This document shows, one piece after another, positions 1-8,833 of a stretch of DNA of 64,000 nt. The stretch lies in the NCBI RefSeq assembly GCF_900637975.1, contig NZ_LR134477.1:2976001-3040000 (forward strand), given 5' to 3'. Source of the stretch: Actinomyces viscosus (GTDB lineage: Bacteria > Actinomycetota > Actinomycetes > Actinomycetales > Actinomycetaceae). The translations under genes and the position numbers were made by a program. The notes below the pieces were generated by a model, which had not been told where the DNA came from, made no database searches, and was given only the letters and a program-made list of their open reading frames with translations. The first letter of the stretch is position 1; each line of letters starts with the position of its first letter.

Positions 1-856
1 TGGGCTGGGCGGTCGGCGTGGACCCGGTGACGAGCTCGGTCAGGGACGTCGGCGACTGCAGCTTGCTCAGGTCGACCTGCTCGCCCTTGAAGAAGACGGT
101 CGGGGTGCCCTGGAGGTCCCTGTCGGCGAAGGCCTTGTCGCCGAGCTCGACCCAGTTCTTGTACTTGTCCGAGTCGACGGCGGACTTGAACTTGGCGGAG
201 ACCTCGCTGGGGACACTCACCTTCGTGGCGGCGGCGACCAGGTTCTCCACGGTCATGAGGCTCTGGTCCTTGCTCTGCAGCACCTGGGAGAGGATCTCGA
301 AGGCGGCGCCGTGGAAGCTCAGGGACTGCGCCGGGGCCTCGTCGAGCACCACGCCCATGGCGTTCATGACCACGCTGGTCCACTGCTGCTTGAGGATCTT
401 GCAGGGGTGGAGGGCCAGGGTGATCTTCTTGTCGCTCAGGAGCTGGTTGATCTCCTGGGTGTGGGTGCCCTCGAACTGGGCGCAGTGCGAGCAGGAGTAG
501 TCGAAGTAGATGTCCAGGACGGGGGCGGAGGCGGCAACGGTGTCGAGCTGGCTGCCGTCCCCGTAGGTCCAGGAGGCGTCCGCCAGGACCTGCTTGGGAA
601 CACCGCTCTGGTTCGCCTTCTCAGTGGCCAGGCCCTTGCCCGCAGCGGGGAAGTCCTTCTCGTTCCGGTTGACCGCCAGGTAGGTCAGGTAGCCAAGGCC
701 CCCGACCGCTGCCGCGCCACCGACTCCGATGAAGCTGCGGCGGGCGATCATGTTGCGGTGCGCGCGGCGGGCCTGTGCCTCTCGCAGCTCCTTGGCCTTG
801 AGGCGTGCGGCCTCGCGGCGCTGGGCCTTGGTCTGGCGGGGCTGGTTTGTGGACAC
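1..856 (-). CDS. DsbA/thioredoxin-fold thiol oxidoreductase, 3' end cut by window edge
   Basis: Reading leftwards from a GTG at 856, preceded by AAGGAG with 6-nt spacing, the frame stays open to base 1, so the C-terminus lies outside the window. A basic N-terminal cytoplasmic stretch is followed by one membrane helix (about residues 38-55, GGAAAVGGLGYLTYLAV), then an extracytoplasmic thioredoxin fold with the redox motif CSHC in YFDYSCSHCAQFEG. This matches membrane-anchored DsbA/DsbG-like proteins of actinobacteria (Thioredoxin_4 family), which catalyse disulfide exchange in exported proteins. The redox partner is not in the window. Family call is firm; oxidase versus isomerase role is inference. 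Confidence 0.85.
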   Translation of the reverse strand, partial: MSTNQPRQTKAQRREAARLKAKELREAQARRAHRNMIARRSFIGVGGAAAVGGLGYLTYLAVNRNEKDFPAAGKGLATEKANQSGVPKQVLADASWTYGDGSQLDTVAASAPVLDIYFDYSCSHCAQFEGTHTQEINQLLSDKKITLALHPCKILKQQWTSVVMNAMGVVLDEAPAQSLSFHGAAFEILSQVLQSKDQSLMTVENLVAAATKVSVPSEVSAKFKSAVDSDKYKNWVELGDKAFADRDLQGTPTVFFKGEQVDLSKLQSPTSLTELVTGSTPTAQP

Positions 857-1104
857 GCGGAGCTCCTTGTGGTTCCTTGTAGTGCGGTGGCGGGCGGACT
901 GACGACGTAGGTGAACCGTCAATAAGGTGTGGCTGTAGCGATGCCATTCTGCCCGACGACGCTGTGGGAAACCACGCCTGACGTCTGCCGGTGGCGGATT
1001 GTGACGCATCGGTCGTCGGGAGCCGGGGCGGACGAATCGTCGCCGGGCGCCTCGTGGTCATGGCAGGGAGAGCTGCGGGAGAGATTACGGCACTGATGCG
1101 GGGA

Positions 1105-3171
1105 TCAAATGCTGGTGAAGGGACGGAAGCTGGGGGACGGTACCGCTCCCACGAAGGCTAGGAGAAGCGCGATCAGGCCGATGGCGATCAACACCAGGGT
1201 GACGGTCCTCCTCCGGTGACTGCTGGGAATCATCATGTTGATGATGTGCGCGCCGCCGCGGCGGGTCGCTGTTCCCCACGGCGCCAGCCACTGGACCAAC
1301 AGATAGGAGGCTACTGTCGTGAATATGATCAAGGTGTAGCGGACAGTGACTGGGAGTGAGGTGAGGACTGTGGGGTCCGAACCCATGATGCCTGTCGAGA
1401 GGGCGATGTAAAGGATCAGGAGCGCCGCCCCCAGGCCGAGTGCGAAGGCGCAGCCGACGGAGAGCAGGGAACGCACAAGGTACCAGGGAGTCATGGCCCA
1501 CATTCGGGAGGTGTCGGCCGGGGAGGCGGACCCTCGCTGCAGCCGGTTCCACCGTCGAGCGTCCTGGGCGCGCCCGACCACGCCGGCGATGACGATCACC
1601 AATGCCGCCAGAATGGCCGTCCAACCCGGCCTCGGGACCCCGACAGCGGACAGCGCGAATCCCAAAGCCAGCACGACTAGCGGGCGCCTCTCTGGCTCCT
1701 GGGCCCAGTCAGGCAGGTCGTCGTGGCGGATGGCACCGGCTGGGTGCGGAGTCGGCGCCATCGGCCCTCTTTGGACCATGGCGCCGGCCGCCGGATTCAT
1801 CGGCGGTCCGGCGAAAGGCTGTGGGTAAGCGGCCTGGGGCCTGGTGTGCTGGTAGCCCGAGTAGGGGAACATCGGCACCTGCCCGGATGGCGCCGGCCGC
1901 GGGTAGGCTCCCGACGGCGTGACAGGCGCGGGGCTTCCCACTCCGTACTGCATCGACTGGGCCTGACCCATCGGCATCGAGCCGCTGTTCCGGTACCACG
2001 ACCGAGGCGGAATAGCCGGTGGGGGCTGAACCGATGAGGCAGAGGACGCCGACGGCGCACCGTAGCCGTACCCGCCCTCAGCGGCCGAGCCCGCAGAGAC
2101 GGGGCTGCCGTAGACGGCCGGGGAGGCCGAGGACGCGCTACCGGCGCTCTGCTGAACGCCATAACCCGGCGCGACGCCGTAACCCGGGGTGGTGCCGTAC
2201 CCCGGGACGAACGTGCTGGTACTCGTCTCCGACTCCTCGGAGTCGTCTTCGGGCTCCTCCGGCCCCAGAAGGCGGTCGACGGCCTCCTGGCCGGTGCCGC
2301 CCTCGGCGATCTCGTCGAGCACCTCCAGCAGGCCGTCCGGGCTGAGCCGGTCCTCCGCCTCCGGAGCGAGCGCCGCCGTGAAGGCCCGCGCCAGCGCAGG
2401 ATTCTCCTGCTCCAGGTCGCCCAGCTCCGGAGTGCCCGCGTAGACGCGGCGGAAGACCACCTGCCACGCCCCCGAGCCGAAGGGCGCCAGCCCGGTGACG
2501 GTGAACAGGAGCACGCCCGCGCAGGCGTACCAGTCGACCTCGGCGGTCGGCTCCCCGCCGTCGAGCATCTCCGGAGGGATGAAGCCGGGCGTGCCCGTGA
2601 CCTGACCGGTCTGGGTGAGTCGGACGTCGTCGGCCACCTGGGCGATGCCGAAGTCGATGAGAACCGGGCCCTGCGCGCCGAGCATGACGTTGGAGGGCTT
2701 GAGGTCGCGGTGGATGACACCGGCGGAGTGGACCGCGCGCAGCGAGTCGACCAGCCCGTGGGCCAGGTCGGCCAGGTCCCGGGCGTCGGTGGTCAGGTCG
2801 TAGACGCCCTCGTGCTCCACCTCGTGCTGCAGGGTGGGGCCCTCGACGAGCTCGGTGATGACGAAGGTGATGCCCAGGGACCCGTCCCCGGTCTCGATGT
2901 CCAGGATCCGGGCCACGCGCGTGTCCCTCACCCGGGCCAGGACGCTGGCCTCACGGTCCAGACGACGTCGGGCCGTGGGGTCCGCGGCGATCTGGGGGTG
3001 GAGGATCTTCATGGCCACGTGGCGGCCGCCCTCGTCGGCGGCCTCCCACACCACGCCCATGCCCCCGGCGCCCAGGCGACGCAGAAGTCGGTAGCCTCCC
3101 ACCAGGGTGCCAGCGCGCAGTTTGCTCAGGGTGACCGGCTCGCCCGGCTGCGCGTCGAAGTTCTGCGTCAT
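1105..3171 (-). CDS. membrane-anchored serine/threonine protein kinase (Pkn type)
   Basis: The first ~280 residues form a Hanks-type kinase: glycine loop LGAGGMGVV (about 33-41), lysine in VAMKIL (K55), catalytic loop HRDLKPSNV, and DFG as LIDFGIAQ. A Pro/Gly/Tyr/Ser-rich linker of roughly 170 residues follows, then about four hydrophobic segments at the C-terminus. No PASTA repeats are present, so it is not PknB itself; the ligand or partner is unknown. The ATG at 3171 is chosen because GGGAG lies just upstream; an in-frame GTG at 3180 is the alternative. It is monocistronic, with non-coding sequence on both sides. Confidence 0.88.
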   Translation of the reverse strand: MTQNFDAQPGEPVTLSKLRAGTLVGGYRLLRRLGAGGMGVVWEAADEGGRHVAMKILHPQIAADPTARRRLDREASVLARVRDTRVARILDIETGDGSLGITFVITELVEGPTLQHEVEHEGVYDLTTDARDLADLAHGLVDSLRAVHSAGVIHRDLKPSNVMLGAQGPVLIDFGIAQVADDVRLTQTGQVTGTPGFIPPEMLDGGEPTAEVDWYACAGVLLFTVTGLAPFGSGAWQVVFRRVYAGTPELGDLEQENPALARAFTAALAPEAEDRLSPDGLLEVLDEIAEGGTGQEAVDRLLGPEEPEDDSEESETSTSTFVPGYGTTPGYGVAPGYGVQQSAGSASSASPAVYGSPVSAGSAAEGGYGYGAPSASSASSVQPPPAIPPRSWYRNSGSMPMGQAQSMQYGVGSPAPVTPSGAYPRPAPSGQVPMFPYSGYQHTRPQAAYPQPFAGPPMNPAAGAMVQRGPMAPTPHPAGAIRHDDLPDWAQEPERRPLVVLALGFALSAVGVPRPGWTAILAALVIVIAGVVGRAQDARRWNRLQRGSASPADTSRMWAMTPWYLVRSLLSVGCAFALGLGAALLILYIALSTGIMGSDPTVLTSLPVTVRYTLIIFTTVASYLLVQWLAPWGTATRRGGAHIINMMIPSSHRRRTVTLVLIAIGLIALLLAFVGAVPSPSFRPFTSI

Positions 3172-3542
3172 GACTCCCACAGTACCGGGCTATATCGGCT
3201 CGCGGGCGCCCCGTCCCTGTGGGGCTCTTCGCCCGACTGTGGGCCATGTCGCGGGACAAAAGCCAGTGCTGGAGCGTCATTCCCGGTGGTCGGGGAGGTC
3301 GTCGTCGACGGCGCGGATGGGGAGGCGTACACCGGGTGGAGGGCGGTCTTTCTTCGCCATCACCGCAGAAGATCACCCTGGAAGTTCACTGTGAATCGCT
3401 GGTCAAAGTGGGGAACGTATGTCAAGATGAACCCGTCCACGGTCGATCGGTTGACCGCGGTACGTGTCAATGCGGACACGCATCGGCACCTTTCACGACG
3501 GATCGTCCGGCACGTACCTGCCGGTGAAGGGAAGCACCACCC
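3172..3542. other. intergenic region between divergent kinase and ABC ATPase genes
   Basis: No credible gene. It must hold the promoters of both divergent genes. A short dyad (ATGCG-4-CGCAT) sits near 3470, and AAGGGAAG precedes the ATG at 3543 as ribosome-binding site. No clear -35/-10 pair could be assigned. Confidence 0.5.
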
Positions 3543-4670
3543 ATGGCAACTGTTACCTTCGAGAACGCCACGCGCATTTACCCGGGCAATGACCGCCCCA
3601 GTGTTGACGCTCTCAACCTCGAGATCGCCGATGGCGAGTTCCTCGTACTCGTTGGCCCCTCCGGCTGCGGTAAGTCCACCTCCCTGCGCATGCTCGCGGG
3701 CCTGGAGGACGTCAACGCCGGTCGCATTCTTATTGGTGACCGCGACGTCACCGACGTTCAGCCCAAGGACCGCGACATCGCCATGGTCTTCCAGAACTAC
3801 GCGCTCTACCCGCACATGACCGTCCACGACAACATGGGCTTCGCCCTGAAGATCGCGGGCACCCCCAAGGCCGAGATCGACAAGCGCGTGCGTGAGGCCG
3901 CCAAGATCCTGGGCCTGACCGAGTACCTGGACCGCAAGCCCAAGGCGCTCTCAGGTGGTCAGCGTCAGCGTGTGGCCATGGGGCGCGCCATCGTGCGCAA
4001 GCCCAAGGTCTTCCTCATGGACGAGCCGCTGTCCAACCTGGACGCCAAGCTCCGTGTCCAGACCCGCACCCAGATCGCCTCGCTCCAGCGCTCGCTGGGC
4101 GTCACCACGGTCTACGTCACCCACGACCAGACCGAGGCCCTCACCATGGGTGATCGCATCGCGGTCCTCAAGGACGGCGTGCTCCAGCAGGTCGGGACCC
4201 CTCGCGAGATGTACGACCACCCCGCCAACGAGTTCGTCGCCGGCTTCATCGGCTCGCCGGCGATGAACCTGGGGCAGTTCACGGTCAAGGGCGACGTCGC
4301 CACCGTCGGCGCCGCCAAGATCCAGCTGTCCAAGGCGACCCTGGACGCCATCACCCCCGAGGACGGCGGCAAGGTGACCATCGGGTTCCGCCCCGAGTCG
4401 CTCGACGTCGTCTCCGCCCAGGACGAGCACTCCATCCCGGTGCGCCTGTCCTTCGTCGAGGAGCTGGGCTCCGACGCCTACATCTACGGCGAGCTCGTGG
4501 GTGCCGAGGAGTCCGAGGCCAAGCTCGGCTCCGGTGAGGACTCCAGCCAGATCATCGTGCGCGTGCCCCCGCGTACCGCCCCCGAGCCGGGTGAGACCGT
4601 CTACGTGCGGATCCGTCCCGGTCAGGAGCACATCTTCTCCGCCTCCACCGGTCAGCGCCTGCCTGCCTGA
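3543..4670 (+). CDS. sugar ABC transporter ATP-binding protein, UgpC/MsmK/MalK type
   Basis: A 375-residue ATPase with Walker A GPSGCGKST, Q-loop VFQNYALYPHMTV, signature LSGGQRQRVAMGRA, Walker B VFLMDEPLSNLD and switch His in YVTHDQTEA. A C-terminal TOBE/OB domain (about 240-375) is typical of ATPases energising carbohydrate importers (CUT1). No permease or binding protein lies nearby, so it probably serves several sugar importers, as MsmK/MsmX-type ATPases do. The gene stands alone and is followed by a strong hairpin. Codon use is highly biased, suggesting high expression. Family is sure; the substrate set is inference. Confidence 0.93.
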   Translation: MATVTFENATRIYPGNDRPSVDALNLEIADGEFLVLVGPSGCGKSTSLRMLAGLEDVNAGRILIGDRDVTDVQPKDRDIAMVFQNYALYPHMTVHDNMGFALKIAGTPKAEIDKRVREAAKILGLTEYLDRKPKALSGGQRQRVAMGRAIVRKPKVFLMDEPLSNLDAKLRVQTRTQIASLQRSLGVTTVYVTHDQTEALTMGDRIAVLKDGVLQQVGTPREMYDHPANEFVAGFIGSPAMNLGQFTVKGDVATVGAAKIQLSKATLDAITPEDGGKVTIGFRPESLDVVSAQDEHSIPVRLSFVEELGSDAYIYGELVGAEESEAKLGSGEDSSQIIVRVPPRTAPEPGETVYVRIRPGQEHIFSASTGQRLPA

Positions 4671-4680
4671 GGATGCTGAC

Positions 4681-4722
4681 GACGACGGCGCCGTCCCCTC
4701 TTGCGGGGGCGGCGCCGTCGTC
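4681..4722 (+). terminator. intrinsic terminator-like hairpin after ABC ATPase gene
   Basis: An 18-bp inverted repeat (GACGACGGCGCCGTCCCC and its near-perfect complement) around the loop TCTTGC starts 10 nt after the stop codon. No clear T-tract follows, as is common in high-GC actinobacteria. Confidence 0.75.
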
Positions 4723-4908
4723 GCGCTCACCGAGGCGGAGCCGGGCCGACGGACTGGAGCGTCCGTGAGGGCCGGCGGATGGCGGTGCGGCGCCGTCGGA
4801 CACCGGACCGCAGACCGCCTCGCCTGGTGAGAAACGGATCGCCCCCGACGTCGTGAAGGGTGTGGGCTGCTGCTCACGCCTCGAAAGGCGAAGGGGACCC
4901 TTGCCTGA

Positions 4909-4914
4909 AAGAAT
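4909..4914 (+). promoter_or_regulatory. possible -10 hexamer of a leaderless transcript
   Basis: AAGAAT ends 6 nt before the ATG at 4921 and no Shine-Dalgarno is seen close by. It is a weak match, listed because the same spacing recurs at many starts in this window. Confidence 0.3.
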
Positions 4915-4920
4915 GACGTC

Positions 4921-6291
4921 ATGTCCCAGTCCATGAAGATCACGGCAGCGACGATTGATCCGGCGCTGCTTGACCTCCCTTGGGAGACAGCCCTGGAGGA
5001 GTGGCCCACCGAGGTCCTCGCCGCGCTGCCCCGTGGTCTGTCCCGCCACATCGTGCGCTTCGTCAACCTCTCCGAGCGTGTCATCGCGGTCAAGGAGATC
5101 GGCGAGTCCGTGGCGCACCGCGAGTACGAGCTCCTGCGCGACCTGCTGCGGCTGGGGGCGCCCTGCGTGCAGCCGACGGCGGTCATCACCGGCCGGCGCA
5201 GCGTCAGCGGGGAGGAGCTCAACTCCGTGCTCATCACCGAGCACCTGTCCTACTCCCTGCCGTACCGGGCGCTGTTCAGCCAGTACATGCGGCCGGAGAC
5301 CGCCACCCGGCTCATCGACGCGCTCGCCGTGCTGCTGGTGCGCCTGCACCTGCTGGGCTTCTACTGGGGTGACGTGTCTCTGTCCAACACGCTCTTCCGC
5401 CGCGACGCCGGTGCCTTCGCCGCCTACCTCGTGGACGCTGAGACCGGTGAGCTCCACCCCGAGGGGCTCACCGAGGGCAAGCGCCTCTACGACATCGACG
5501 TGGCCCGCACCAACATCATCGGCGAGCTCATGGACCTGCAGGCCGGCGCCCTGCTGGAGCCGAGCGTGGACACCATCGAGGTCGGGGACCGCATCGTCAG
5601 CCGCTACACCGAGCTGTGGGACGTCCTCACCGCCGAGGAGTCCTTCTCCATGGATGAGCGCTGGCGCCTGCGCCGCCGCGTCCAGCGACTCAACGAGATG
5701 GGCTACGACGTCGCCGAGCTGACCATGAACACCGACTCCCAGGGCGAGCACATCACCATCCAGCCCAAGGTCGTCGACGCCGGTCACTACCACCGTCAGG
5801 TGATGCGGCTGACCGGCCTGGACGTCCAGGAGCGTCAGGGGCAGCGCATGCTCAACGACCTGGAGGCCTACCGGGCCATGTCCGGGCGCAGTGACGACCC
5901 CATCGAGCTCGTGGCCCACGCCTGGCTGGCGGAGGTCTTCGAGCCCACCATCCACGCGGTCCCCATGGAGATGCGCCGCAAGCTCGAGCCGGCGGAGATC
6001 TTCCACGAGATCCTGGAGCACCGCTGGTACATGTCCGAGGCCCAGGACCGCTTCGTCACCACCCAGGAGGCGGTGGACGACTACGTGGCCACGGTGCTGC
6101 CCCAGCACCGCGACGAGCGCGCCTACCTCGGGGTCGGGGACACCCAGGAGATGGAGGCGATCGTCATCGATGACGAGGAGCCGCTGCCCGAGGACGACGC
6201 CGAGTTCGCGGCCCGCGACGAGCAGACGCTGGCCGACTACGCGGCCAACCCCTTCGGCTTCACCGCCGGCATGAAGTTCAAAGGGGAGTAG
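4921..6291 (+). CDS. DUF4032 domain protein (kinase-like fold)
   Basis: A 456-residue cytoplasmic protein with the DUF4032 pattern: an N-terminal region resembling lipopolysaccharide/Kdo kinases (RFVNLSERVIAVKEIGE, then the catalytic-loop-like GFYWGDVSLSNTLFRRD) and a helical C-terminal half. Asp in GDVSLSN and the invariant-looking Lys in VKEIGE are consistent with an active phosphotransferase fold, but the substrate is unknown for the family. It is widespread in actinobacteria, usually as a single gene as here. Start at ATG 4921; no clear RBS. Confidence 0.85.
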   Translation: MSQSMKITAATIDPALLDLPWETALEEWPTEVLAALPRGLSRHIVRFVNLSERVIAVKEIGESVAHREYELLRDLLRLGAPCVQPTAVITGRRSVSGEELNSVLITEHLSYSLPYRALFSQYMRPETATRLIDALAVLLVRLHLLGFYWGDVSLSNTLFRRDAGAFAAYLVDAETGELHPEGLTEGKRLYDIDVARTNIIGELMDLQAGALLEPSVDTIEVGDRIVSRYTELWDVLTAEESFSMDERWRLRRRVQRLNEMGYDVAELTMNTDSQGEHITIQPKVVDAGHYHRQVMRLTGLDVQERQGQRMLNDLEAYRAMSGRSDDPIELVAHAWLAEVFEPTIHAVPMEMRRKLEPAEIFHEILEHRWYMSEAQDRFVTTQEAVDDYVATVLPQHRDERAYLGVGDTQEMEAIVIDDEEPLPEDDAEFAARDEQTLADYAANPFGFTAGMKFKGE

Positions 6292-6404
6292 AGGCGGGGG
6301 AGCGGCAGAGAGGGAGCGAGCGCGCCGTCGGGCCTCCTGCCACCCGAGCGGTTGATAGCCTGGTTCTCAGGCCACCTGCGAGATGAAAGGTGCTGGAAAC
6401 GGGT

Positions 6405-6869
6405 ATGACGTCCATCGGAGTGATCACGTTGCCGGAGGTGACCGCCGGTCGCAGCAGCGCCATCGACCTGCTCTGCGACCCCTACGTCCCCATGTCCAGG
6501 CCGGAGGACCCCGTGGTGACCCTCAACGGGCACAGCGTGAGGATCCCGGCTGCCGGCTCGGTGCGCGTCGTGGTTCCGGCGGGGCCGGTGGTCATCACCG
6601 AGGAGAGGCCGAGCGACCTGCTCGGACCGAGCAACAGGCTCGAGTTCGCGCTGGCCCCGGGGCAGGAGGTGCGCATCGTCTACCGCGACTCCCAGCTCGA
6701 TCTGGCCACTCCCACGATGACCGTGGAGGGACTCGGAATCGGAAACGGGGTCATCGTCAAGAAGAGGAATACGGCTCTCATCATCTCGGCGGTGATGCTG
6801 GGATGGGCTGCGCTCTTGGCCCTCATCATGATCCTCGTCATCGTCAAGCCACTGCGGGGCGGGTGGTGA
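6405..6869 (+). CDS. hypothetical C-terminally membrane-anchored protein, tandem paralogue 1
   Basis: A 154-residue protein of unknown family. A beta-rich N-terminal domain (about 1-110) carries LNGHSVRIPAAGSV and RLEFALAPGQEV, followed by one C-terminal transmembrane helix (ALIISAVMLGWAALLALIMI) and a short tail. The second half of the domain aligns with the next gene, which starts on the base after this stop codon. The ATG at 6405 is preferred over a GTG at 6390, which would leave no room for an RBS. No function can be assigned. Confidence 0.7.
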   Translation: MTSIGVITLPEVTAGRSSAIDLLCDPYVPMSRPEDPVVTLNGHSVRIPAAGSVRVVVPAGPVVITEERPSDLLGPSNRLEFALAPGQEVRIVYRDSQLDLATPTMTVEGLGIGNGVIVKKRNTALIISAVMLGWAALLALIMILVIVKPLRGGW

Positions 6870-7337
6870 GTGGCGGTGAGCGCGAACGACCCCAGTTTTC
6901 AAGCGCTTCCCGGGGCGACGCCGGAGAACAGCGCCTTCATCGACCTGTACTTCGATACGTCTGTTCGCCTCTACTTCACGACCCACGTGAATCTTCTTGT
7001 TAATGGTTGGCAGGTGCGACTACCTTACGAAGGCTCGATAAAACTCGCTGTGCCGCCGGGGCCGGTGAGCGTGGTCGTCGACTGTTTCACAGCATTCCTG
7101 AGCCCTAAGCCGCGTCTTCAGTTCGCGGTGCAGCCCGGTCAGATGGTCCCGGTGTTCTACCGCGCTTCCATTCTCCAAGGCGATCCGGGCGCCCTGAGCT
7201 TCGGAAAGCTCCGCGGTATGTCCCGGTCCGAGAAGGGATCGCTGATCTTCGCTCTCGTTGTGCTACTGATGATCCTGATGACGGCGTTGCCTATAGCGTT
7301 GGTCAGCTGGTTCGCGATGACTTCAGTCGCCCCGTAG
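6870..7337 (+). CDS. hypothetical C-terminally membrane-anchored protein, tandem paralogue 2
   Basis: A 155-residue product starting with GTG immediately after the preceding TGA, so the two are almost certainly translationally coupled. It shares with its neighbour the blocks VNGWQVRLPYEGSIKLAVPPGPV and RLQFAVQPGQMVPVFYR in the same order, and ends with a transmembrane helix (LIFALVVLLMILMTALPIAL). The codons are less GC-biased than in surrounding genes. The topology suggests a soluble beta domain tethered to the membrane. Family unknown. Confidence 0.7.
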   Translation: MAVSANDPSFQALPGATPENSAFIDLYFDTSVRLYFTTHVNLLVNGWQVRLPYEGSIKLAVPPGPVSVVVDCFTAFLSPKPRLQFAVQPGQMVPVFYRASILQGDPGALSFGKLRGMSRSEKGSLIFALVVLLMILMTALPIALVSWFAMTSVAP

Positions 7338-7436
7338 GTCACGCGGTGCGTCCAGTCTGCCCGCCCCTGGCGGCAGCCATGACGACGAGCTCGTGAACAG
7401 GCCCCTCCACATGCTCGAGCCGGCTGGCTCGGGCTC

Positions 7437-8678
7437 TCAGGCGCCGAGCTCCTCGGCGACCAGGGCCATCTCCTCGTCGGCGCGCCGGCGCAGCTCGCGG
7501 TGACGCGTCCAGGAGGCCAGGGAGACCTCCGTGATGGCGTCCACGAGGAGGAAGGCGCCCACCGCGGCCACCCCGCCCGGAAGGTTCCCGGTCGAGCGGC
7601 GACGGCGCACAGCGGCCCCCAGGAGCGCGCCGCCCAGGCCCGCCTCCAGGAGCGCGGCGCCCCGCACCGCCCACGGCTTGTCCGTCACGGTGCGCACGTA
7701 ACCCTGCCAGAAGGCCGATCCCGGGGTGGAGGGGTCGGCCAGCAGCAGGCCCACGCTGCGACCCACGGCGTTGGACAGTCCGCGCGGCTCGTGCACGACG
7801 ACGCCGGGGACCTCCACCGGGGCCAGGCGGCCGGTGAGGACCTCCAGCACCCAGTCGGGCAGCCCCAGGGCCTGGAGCATCGCGGCGAAACCATCGATGC
7901 CGGGCTGGACGATGGCGGCGGTCGCGGCCTCCAGGTCCGCGCCCGGGATGGCGTCAACGATCCCCGAGGCGTCGGTCAGGTCCGCCAGGAGCTCGTCGAC
8001 CAGGGACCTCAGGGCCGGTCCGGGCTCGTCGACCCCGCCCCAGACGTAGCGCGAGGTCATGCCCCAGGAGAAGACGGCGTCGTCCTCCGGGTCCCCGGTG
8101 GGGATGGCGCGGATGGACATGTCCTCGGCGTCGGAGGTCAGGACCAGGGCCGGCAGGGACTCGTCGTCCCAGCCGAAGGTGCCCAGGTCCGTGCCCTCAC
8201 CGGAGTACATGACGATGCGGCGGTCCAGGCTCGGCGTCGAGGCCACGGCCAGCGGGCGCTCCAGCAGGGTGGCCTGCAGCGGCACCATGTAGGCGCTCAT
8301 CGGGGAGACGACCACGGTGCGGGCGCTGGCCGAGCCGTGGCTGGAGATCGTGGGCAGCTCGACGTCGTCGGGCAGGGCGTTGAAGGTGGCCGGGCCCACG
8401 GCGACGTCGGCCGTGAACTCCCGGGCCAGGGACTCCACGAGCTCGCTGACGCGCGGGCCGGGCACGACGCCCCCGCGCGAGGGCGGCGTCACCGCGACCC
8501 TGCCCTCGACGTCGGTCATGAGGGTGAGGCTGAGCAGGTGGGTGGTGGCCGGGAACCACTCCAGGCGCACGACCACCCCGCGCGCGGCGAAGGCGTCGGC
8601 GACCGCCTCCGGCGTCGTGCCCGGCGCGATGAGTACGCCGTCGGTGCGGTTCCAGCGCTGCGAAGCGTCCTGGGCCAT
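7437..8678 (-). CDS. hypothetical protein with C-terminal hydrophobic segments
   Basis: A 413-residue protein. ATG 8678 is chosen because AGGAGGTCCCC immediately precedes it; a longer frame upstream has no RBS. The N-terminal ~300 residues are soluble with no recognised catalytic motif. Two hydrophobic stretches near the C-terminus (ALLEAGLGGALLGAAV; GGVAAVGAFLLVDAITEV) flank an Arg-rich turn, and the end is charged and helical. It converges with the paralogue pair at 6405-7337 and shares its direction with rlmB. Function unknown. Confidence 0.7.
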   Translation of the reverse strand: MAQDASQRWNRTDGVLIAPGTTPEAVADAFAARGVVVRLEWFPATTHLLSLTLMTDVEGRVAVTPPSRGGVVPGPRVSELVESLAREFTADVAVGPATFNALPDDVELPTISSHGSASARTVVVSPMSAYMVPLQATLLERPLAVASTPSLDRRIVMYSGEGTDLGTFGWDDESLPALVLTSDAEDMSIRAIPTGDPEDDAVFSWGMTSRYVWGGVDEPGPALRSLVDELLADLTDASGIVDAIPGADLEAATAAIVQPGIDGFAAMLQALGLPDWVLEVLTGRLAPVEVPGVVVHEPRGLSNAVGRSVGLLLADPSTPGSAFWQGYVRTVTDKPWAVRGAALLEAGLGGALLGAAVRRRRSTGNLPGGVAAVGAFLLVDAITEVSLASWTRHRELRRRADEEMALVAEELGA

Positions 8679-8833
8679 GGGGACCTCCTGTGGATCGGAT
8701 GCGGCCCATTGTGTCAGCAACGGGGCCTTCATGGGGAAGTGTTCGGGTAATGCCGGGCGTTTGTGACCAGGTCAGCCGGAGCGGCCGGTCCGGAGGGATG
8801 GTTGGGGAGGTCTGGGCGGCCGGGCTGGTCCGC

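Noticed and set aside
862..1104. A small gene between the DsbA-like and kinase genes
   Set aside because: Frames here lack an RBS and coding-like composition; nothing beyond a probable promoter region is supported.
3951..5237. Long minus-strand reading frame opposite the ABC ATPase and DUF4032 genes
   Set aside because: It is antisense to two firmly identified genes and crosses their intergenic terminator. Composition is that of a shadow frame in high-GC DNA.
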